Part shown: positions 28,402 to 32,113 of the stretch, in pieces
How positions within the stretch are numbered: position 1 is the first letter of the stretch
Layout of the letters: every line of letters starts with the position of its first letter
Assembly (NCBI GenBank): GCA_029561255.1
Contig: JAKQJH010000177.1
Coordinates: 1-32,113 of the forward strand
Source: Bacteroidota bacterium
GTDB taxonomy: Bacteria; Bacteroidota; Bacteroidia; Chitinophagales; Chitinophagaceae
DNA: 32,113 nt
Direction: 5' to 3'
Notes under the pieces: generated by a model
The model's database searches: none
What the model was told of the DNA's origin: nothing
The model's input: only the letters and a program-made list of their open reading frames with translations
Position numbers and translations under genes: made by a program

Positions 28402-28540
28402 ATACATCCTGTCTCCGGTGCATTTATTACTAAAAACACCAATCAGTTGGCTTTTTTTGAACATCCGTATGAGGGAATTTTCACTTCCCGTCTACGTCTT
28501 TTTCCCATACAGCCTCCAATTCCGGAATTTACCTTACGGC

Positions 28541-29059
28541 ATGTCAGTATTAAAACCCGAATGCCCTCAGTTCTTCACTGCAACAAATCTTTGGTGGAAA
28601 CCACTTCTAAAAGATGATGCGCATAAAGAAATAGTAATCAGCAGCCTCCGGTATTTGGTGGAGAAAAGACGAATCAGCATGCACGCCTTTGTCCTGATGT
28701 CCAATCATATCCACCTGATCTGGAAAATAAAACCGGATCACCGGCCGGAAAATGTACAGCGTGATTTCCTGAAATTTACCGGGCAACAGATTAAATTTTC
28801 TATGCAAAAAACCAATCCCGGATTTCTTGAGTTATTCAGGGTAGACAGTAAAGACCGTAAATATCAGTTATGGGAAAGAAATCCATACAGTCAGGCATTA
28901 TGGACAGCTCCTGTTTACCTGCAAAAACTTCAGTATATACATGATAATCCTGTAAAAAAAGGGTTTTGCAAGGATCCGGAAGACTACCACTATTCTTCTG
29001 CCCTTTTTTATGAAACAGGGAAAGACAATTGGGGATTTCTCGAAAAATATGACATTTAA
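28541..29059 (+). CDS. REP-associated tyrosine transposase (RAYT, HUH/Y1 superfamily)
   Basis: A 172-residue single-strand DNA transposase of the IS200/IS605-like Y1 superfamily. The HUH motif is His56-Ile-His58 in MSNHIHLIW, and the probable nucleophile is Tyr132 in LQYIHDNPVKKGF; the C-terminal YSSALFY block is also typical. The N-terminus FFTATNLWWKPLL with EIVISSLRYL fits a Bacteroidota RAYT subgroup known to me from memory. RAYTs recognise and cleave small hairpins (REPs) and occur as single-copy, domesticated-looking genes. ATG 28541 fits the family start; the frame runs open upstream to 28382 but that part overlaps REP copies and lacks family features. It is intact, with no IS ends or target duplication seen. 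Palindromes with a common core flank it on both sides. Confidence 0.87.
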   Translation: MSVLKPECPQFFTATNLWWKPLLKDDAHKEIVISSLRYLVEKRRISMHAFVLMSNHIHLIWKIKPDHRPENVQRDFLKFTGQQIKFSMQKTNPGFLELFRVDSKDRKYQLWERNPYSQALWTAPVYLQKLQYIHDNPVKKGFCKDPEDYHYSSALFYETGKDNWGFLEKYDI

Positions 29060-29110
29060 TTACAAATCTTCCGGGTACATTCAGCTTTACCTGCTCTTCA
29101 TATTATCAAA

Positions 29111-29130
29111 TATCCCCTGAAACAGGGATA
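29111..29130. repeat. Small inverted repeat downstream of the transposase gene
   Basis: TATCCC (29111-29116) and GGGATA (29125-29130) pair, with CTG and CAG allowing an extended stem. It lies in the 121-bp gap before the next gene and differs from the GTTGGTG family. Confidence 0.4.
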
Positions 29131-29180
29131 CTCCGGGTAATCTTCATCTCTTAGTTTTACTTCCTACTAAAAAACCGGCG

Positions 29181-30017
29181 ATGAAAAAGTCAATTCAATT
29201 CTGTCTTTCCCTTTTATTGCTTTCAGTATTTAACGTATCAGTGTTTGCGCAAAAGACAACCACTTATGCACAATCAACCACCCAGTTGCAACTGGAAAAA
29301 AACAATATTCAGGTGGAAAATCTCAGCTTCACTGATGCGCTGGGGCCTGAAAATCAACTCCAGCACACAGCCAGCTTTGACTTTTTTCTATCCGATGATG
29401 CGGCCACTCAGAATATTCTCAGGATACTCCAGGTCTATACAAAAGAACAGGCGAGCCGGCAGTTGAATTTTGTCACGCTTAACTATGCTGGTGATCCTTT
29501 ACAGGAAAGATTTTACGACAATGCGGTGGTAGAAGAAATCCTCTTTAATGCACTGGATGCTACATCCAAGGCCCCTTTTAAAGCGACGGTAAAAATCAGA
29601 GCGGGTTCAGTTAAAATACAAAAAGGCGGTACCAGGCCTGACCTGGCCCCCAGGAATAAACGGCGGGCCTTAACTGCCAACTTCAGTATAACACTAGGAA
29701 ATCTGCCAACAACCCGGGTGGCTAAAATAAGTGGATTGGGTATTAAGCCGGGTGACGGATCCTACATTAATTTAACCATTGAAGTAATGGCTATTGATGG
29801 CGCTGCCTGGAATCAATGGTTTCTTACAGGAGCAGCTGGGCTCAGAAAAGAAAAGGGCAACATCCATCTATTGGCACCAGACCTGAAGGGAGTATTGTAT
29901 AGTTTTTCATTATATGATGTTGAGATAGTCTCTTATACAGGAGGATCATCTGGCAACCAGCAGACTATCAGCCGGGCTACAATCGGGTTAAGGCTGAAGG
30001 GATTGGCGGTGAAGTGA
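29181..30017 (+). CDS. Secreted hypothetical protein (278 residues)
   Basis: It has a clear signal peptide (MKKSIQFCLSLLLLSVF, cleavage likely after VFA) and then about 255 residues of mainly beta-type sequence. There are no cysteines in the mature part and no recognised catalytic motif. A basic segment occurs near residues 150-167 (RPDLAPRNKRR). The last 45 residues (YSFSLYDVEIVSYTGG, then SRATIGLRLKGLAV) look like strands. It is probably periplasmic or surface exposed. A weak -7-like TAGTTTTA lies at 29152-29159. It lies between the RAYT gene and REP array B, which begins 3 bp after its stop. I do not recognise a family; function unknown. Confidence 0.75.
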   Translation: MKKSIQFCLSLLLLSVFNVSVFAQKTTTYAQSTTQLQLEKNNIQVENLSFTDALGPENQLQHTASFDFFLSDDAATQNILRILQVYTKEQASRQLNFVTLNYAGDPLQERFYDNAVVEEILFNALDATSKAPFKATVKIRAGSVKIQKGGTRPDLAPRNKRRALTANFSITLGNLPTTRVAKISGLGIKPGDGSYINLTIEVMAIDGAAWNQWFLTGAAGLRKEKGNIHLLAPDLKGVLYSFSLYDVEIVSYTGGSSGNQQTISRATIGLRLKGLAVK

Positions 30018-30019
30018 TA

Positions 30020-30099
30020 CTTGTTGGTGATAACACCAAACTACTGACTTGTTGGTGATAACACCAAACTATTGACTTGTTGGTGATAACACCAACAAG
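30020..30099. repeat. REP-like array B: three 28-bp units
   Basis: Three copies with exactly 28-bp spacing. Copies 1 and 2 have left arm CTTGTTGGTG but right side CACCAAACT, so the outer arm does not pair. Copy 3 (30076-30099) is the full perfect palindrome, identical to copy 1 of array A. Spacers are CTACTGA and CTATTGA. The array fills the gap between two converging genes almost exactly. Confidence 0.9.
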
Positions 30100-30101
30100 A
30101 C

Positions 30102-30680
30102 TCAACCTGCGGCCAGGAAACGGATGCCGGGCATCGGCATAAAATAGTTCGGAAGACAGGTGAGAGACCCGTCTTCTTCGATGGTAAAATCAATCCCTTT
30201 AAAACTAACCTGCTCCAGCGAAGGGTTAAGCGATAGCTCAAAATGATTATTCTTGTTATCAGGACTTTTCACTAAAGTAACAATATCAGGAAACAAAAGA
30301 TGTTGTACATAAATGCTGTCACAATGCGCAATATCCAGCTGTATACATCCCTCACTATCAGTGACTGCTTCCTCCCGGTTGTCGCCCATCAGGACAAAGC
30401 AACGGATATTTTGTACCAGCATTGAATTGGTGTCTGTGAAAACCAGGTGATATCCATCTCCCTGACGAAACTCCTTATTCACTGTAAAATCCTTCCCGGG
30501 TTCCTTTCCGCTTTTAAGTTTAACCAGGTTTCCTTCCACTGAAAATGTGCCGGTTGCATTGCGGTCTACCGCCCCGTACGAGAAAAAAAACTGAAACTTC
30601 CCGTCCTCTGAAAATTTAAAGCCGGCGACCATTTCTGTTTGGCGGAAATAATATTCTCCCAGTATAATTTGTTTTTCCAA
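30102..30680 (-). CDS. Hypothetical protein (192 residues)
   Basis: A 192-residue protein with no signal peptide and mainly beta-like sequence. The N-terminal section (ILGEYYFRQTEMVAGFKFSE, then DGKFQFFFSYGAVDRNATGT) reads like a small barrel or lipocalin-like strand pattern. The C-terminal section SLEQVSFKGIDFTIEEDGSL is also distinctive. I have seen similar uncharacterised Bacteroidota proteins but cannot name a function. It is 12 bp downstream of the beta-barrel gene on the same strand, so they are probably one operon. Its stop lies 2 bp from REP array B. Confidence 0.7.
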   Translation of the reverse strand: MEKQIILGEYYFRQTEMVAGFKFSEDGKFQFFFSYGAVDRNATGTFSVEGNLVKLKSGKEPGKDFTVNKEFRQGDGYHLVFTDTNSMLVQNIRCFVLMGDNREEAVTDSEGCIQLDIAHCDSIYVQHLLFPDIVTLVKSPDNKNNHFELSLNPSLEQVSFKGIDFTIEEDGSLTCLPNYFMPMPGIRFLAAG

Positions 30681-30692
30681 AGTCCTTCAGAT

Positions 30693-31427
30693 TTATTTTC
30701 TAATAGAAAAATACAACCCGGTGTTCAGGCCGGCCGTCCAGAGTTTCTCAGCCACAGGTGTATCAGCTGAGTTTAACAAACCATACCGCAAGACAGGTTC
30801 CGCCATCAATTTAAGGCGGCCATTTAACCGGTATCGTAGCCCCATACCAAGTTGGACCGAGAGATTCACTTCCCGTATATCATCCTGCAGTTTCGTATTA
30901 TCTCTCTTCACCTCTCCAGACCCATAATAGTTGTATGTCACCTGACCTTGGTTCAATAATAGGTTAATTACCATCCCTCCGCTGGGTGCCATCTGTAATT
31001 TTTTTCCACCCCACAGGTAAACCACGCGAAGCGGAATATCTAAGAATTGTTTTCTGTAAACATGCTTTACAGCAACAGGATCGCCAGGTGAAACCGGAGG
31101 AATGTAAACAAGCAATTGCTTATGTGTCTTATAGCCTTTCGCTGAATAAAACAACCCGGATTCGATCTGTAAACGGGAAGAAATATTCCATCCAAAACTT
31201 ACACCTGTTGTAAAACCAAGTCTTGCCTTTTCCATCCGGTCTCTTGACCTGATTATTGTTTGGGACACAGACTGACCGTCATTATTAACCAACCGACGGT
31301 AACTATAGTCGGGAGAAAAGTGCAATCCGACAAAAAAAGGTTGCTGTTCTTTTTTACTGATTATTTCCTGCGCAGATAAAGTATGGAATATTAAAAAGAG
31401 GATTATAAGGAAGGAAGTGCGCATCAT
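30693..31427 (-). CDS. PorT-family outer-membrane beta-barrel protein
   Basis: A 244-residue protein with a signal peptide (MMRTSFLIILFLIFHTLSAQ) and then alternating strands typical of a small outer-membrane barrel. Examples are FTTGVSFGWNISSRLQIESG, LFYSAKGYKT, VNLSVQLGMGLRYRL and a final LNTGLYFSIRK. The pattern of G-aromatic strand ends and KTHKQLLVYIPPV-like loops fits the OMP_b-brl_2 (PorT-like) group common in Bacteroidota. Either of two ATGs (31427 or 31424) could start it. A perfect -7 box lies upstream at 31444-31451. Transport or receptor role unknown. Confidence 0.8.
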   Translation of the reverse strand: MMRTSFLIILFLIFHTLSAQEIISKKEQQPFFVGLHFSPDYSYRRLVNNDGQSVSQTIIRSRDRMEKARLGFTTGVSFGWNISSRLQIESGLFYSAKGYKTHKQLLVYIPPVSPGDPVAVKHVYRKQFLDIPLRVVYLWGGKKLQMAPSGGMVINLLLNQGQVTYNYYGSGEVKRDNTKLQDDIREVNLSVQLGMGLRYRLNGRLKLMAEPVLRYGLLNSADTPVAEKLWTAGLNTGLYFSIRK

Positions 31428-31443
31428 AGATAAAAGGTGTACT

Positions 31444-31451
31444 CAAATATA
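31444..31451 (-). promoter_or_regulatory. Bacteroidota -7 box (TATATTTG) for the beta-barrel gene
   Basis: On the minus strand TATATTTG matches TAnnTTTG exactly and ends 16 bp before the ATG. The -33 zone would fall inside the REP-like palindrome at 31463-31488, with no TTTG visible there. Confidence 0.5.
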
Positions 31452-31462
31452 AATAAATATTT

Positions 31463-31530
31463 TCATGTTGGTGATAACACCAACATGACTCACACCAACA
31501 TGACTCACACCAACATGACTCACACCAACA
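31463..31530. repeat. REP-like array C: one full palindrome plus tandem half arms
   Basis: A full copy has arms TCATGTTGGTG (31463-31473) and CACCAACATGA (31478-31488) around ATAA. It is followed by repeats of the right arm alone: the 15-bp unit CACCAACATGACTCA occurs at 31478, 31493 and 31508, with a partial at 31523-31530. Confidence 0.88.
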
Positions 31531-31534
31531 ATAG

Positions 31535-31565
31535 AACAGCCTGCCCCTTCCGGCGGCAGGCTGTT
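31535..31565. terminator. Hairpin downstream of the hydrogenase protease gene
   Basis: AACAGCCTGCC (31535-31545) and GGCAGGCTGTT (31555-31565) form an 11-bp stem. On the minus strand it lies 29 bp after the protease stop, but the sequence beyond it is only moderately T-rich, so termination is likely but not certain. Confidence 0.5.
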
Positions 31566-31594
31566 TGCTTTGCTTGCTACTAATGCTTATGCTA

Positions 31595-32077
31595 TCAACT
31601 CGTTACTGCAGTATTGGCCGGAGCCAGTTGGATCGCCAGCCCGGTGACAAGATTCAATAGTTCAGGCATGGCTGCTTCTACCTCATCGGTCATTTCAACG
31701 CCTTGTTGCTGGATATACTCAATGCTTACCACAAACAGGTGCATCTCTGGTATCTGGCCCAATAGCTGTAATGAATTGACCATATCCCGTAACCCGATAT
31801 CGTGTGTGCTCATGGATTTGGGGAAATCGGCTGCAAACTTTGGTTTGATCAGCCGGATAGTACCTGCTTTTTGTCCATCCAGGGTGGCATCCACGAGGAT
31901 AACCTGCCGGTATTTTTCAAAATACTCCAGCAGGTGAAAACCACCGGTGCCGCCATCCACCACATCCACGTAATCCGGTAAGCCCGCAGACATGAGTTTT
32001 TGTGCCGCATGCACCCCTACTCCCTCATCGCCCATCAGGTAATTCCCGACGCCCATAATCAGCACTCTGTCTTCCAT
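31595..32077 (-). CDS. [NiFe]-hydrogenase maturation endopeptidase (HyaD/HybD family)
   Basis: A 160-residue protease that cuts the C-terminal tail of the hydrogenase large subunit after nickel insertion. The family motif MGVGNYLMGDEGVGVHA (8-24) holds Glu18. DGGTGG (41-46), Asp63 in LVDAT and His92 in STHDIGLRD supply the other nickel-sensing ligands (Glu16, Asp62 and His93 in E. coli HybD). Length is normal. It is on the minus strand, 3 bp after the end of another gene at the window edge, so it belongs to an operon that extends beyond the window. The organism therefore probably has a [NiFe] hydrogenase. Confidence 0.92.
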   Translation of the reverse strand: MEDRVLIMGVGNYLMGDEGVGVHAAQKLMSAGLPDYVDVVDGGTGGFHLLEYFEKYRQVILVDATLDGQKAGTIRLIKPKFAADFPKSMSTHDIGLRDMVNSLQLLGQIPEMHLFVVSIEYIQQQGVEMTDEVEAAMPELLNLVTGLAIQLAPANTAVTS

Positions 32078-32080
32078 GAT

Positions 32081-32113
32081 CTATGATTTAGTTGGTTCAT
32101 TCGGCACATCCAG
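32081..32113 (-). CDS. 3' end of an upstream gene (last 10 codons)
   Basis: Reading the minus strand from the window edge, one frame gives LDVPNEPTKS and then TAG at 32083-32081. The stop is 3 bp before the protease ATG, a spacing typical of operon partners. In hydrogenase operons the gene before the protease is often a structural or cytochrome subunit, but ten residues do not identify it. Confidence 0.35.
   Translation of the reverse strand: MDVPNEPTKS

Noticed and set aside
28382-28540. N-terminal extension of the transposase
   Set aside because: It overlaps a REP-like palindrome and lacks family features; the family N-terminus fits ATG 28541.
29181-30017. Phage tail tube or Hcp-like protein
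   Set aside because: The C-terminal strands recall such folds faintly, but there is a clear signal peptide and no phage or secretion-system neighbours.

Overview
The window looks like a chromosomal segment from a Bacteroidota bacterium, most likely close to Chitinophagaceae (inference). The evidence is a fused lpxC-fabZ gene, a giant secreted protease ending in a type IX secretion sorting domain, promoter -7 boxes of the Bacteroidota form TAnnTTTG (before lpxC-fabZ, gyrB, mfd and an outer-membrane protein gene), few Shine-Dalgarno sequences, and a PorT-like beta-barrel protein.

Layout. 1-4.4 kb: the 3' end of a ChaN-like haem-binding protein gene, lpxC-fabZ (lipid A and fatty acid synthesis), a 445-bp gap full of short repeats and palindromes, then gyrB with a clear terminator. 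4.4-10.3 kb: a 67-residue hypothetical protein converging on an 1805-residue S8 subtilase. 10.3-13.8 kb: mfd on the minus strand. 13.9-25.3 kb: a plus-strand block with a ferredoxin-NADP reductase-like flavoprotein, then nuoA-B-C-D-H-I-J-K-L-M-N and a small proline-rich hypothetical gene. nuoE, nuoF and nuoG, which form the NADH-oxidising module, are not present; nuoD is followed by a 135-bp spacer and nuoH. 25.4-28.2 kb: ppdK (pyruvate, phosphate dikinase).

28.2-31.5 kb is the most unusual part. A 172-residue HUH/Y1 transposase of the REP-associated (RAYT) type sits among many copies of a short palindrome with core arms GTTGGTG and CACCAAC. The copies form three small arrays and several single hairpins. 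They are found beside the ends of neighbouring genes, next to the ppdK terminator and in front of the promoter of an outer-membrane protein gene. I saw none in the first 28 kb. This looks like a RAYT with its own REP family. The genes inside the island are a secreted protein of unknown function, a 192-residue protein of unknown function and a beta-barrel protein.

31.6-32.1 kb: a [NiFe]-hydrogenase maturation endopeptidase on the minus strand, preceded by the last codons of another gene.

How the genes may fit together: the EFG-less complex I with a flavin reductase just upstream suggests quinone reduction fed by ferredoxin or flavoprotein rather than directly by NADH. The hydrogenase protease at the window edge shows that H2 metabolism is also likely. 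No rRNA, tRNA, CRISPR array or prophage was recognised.
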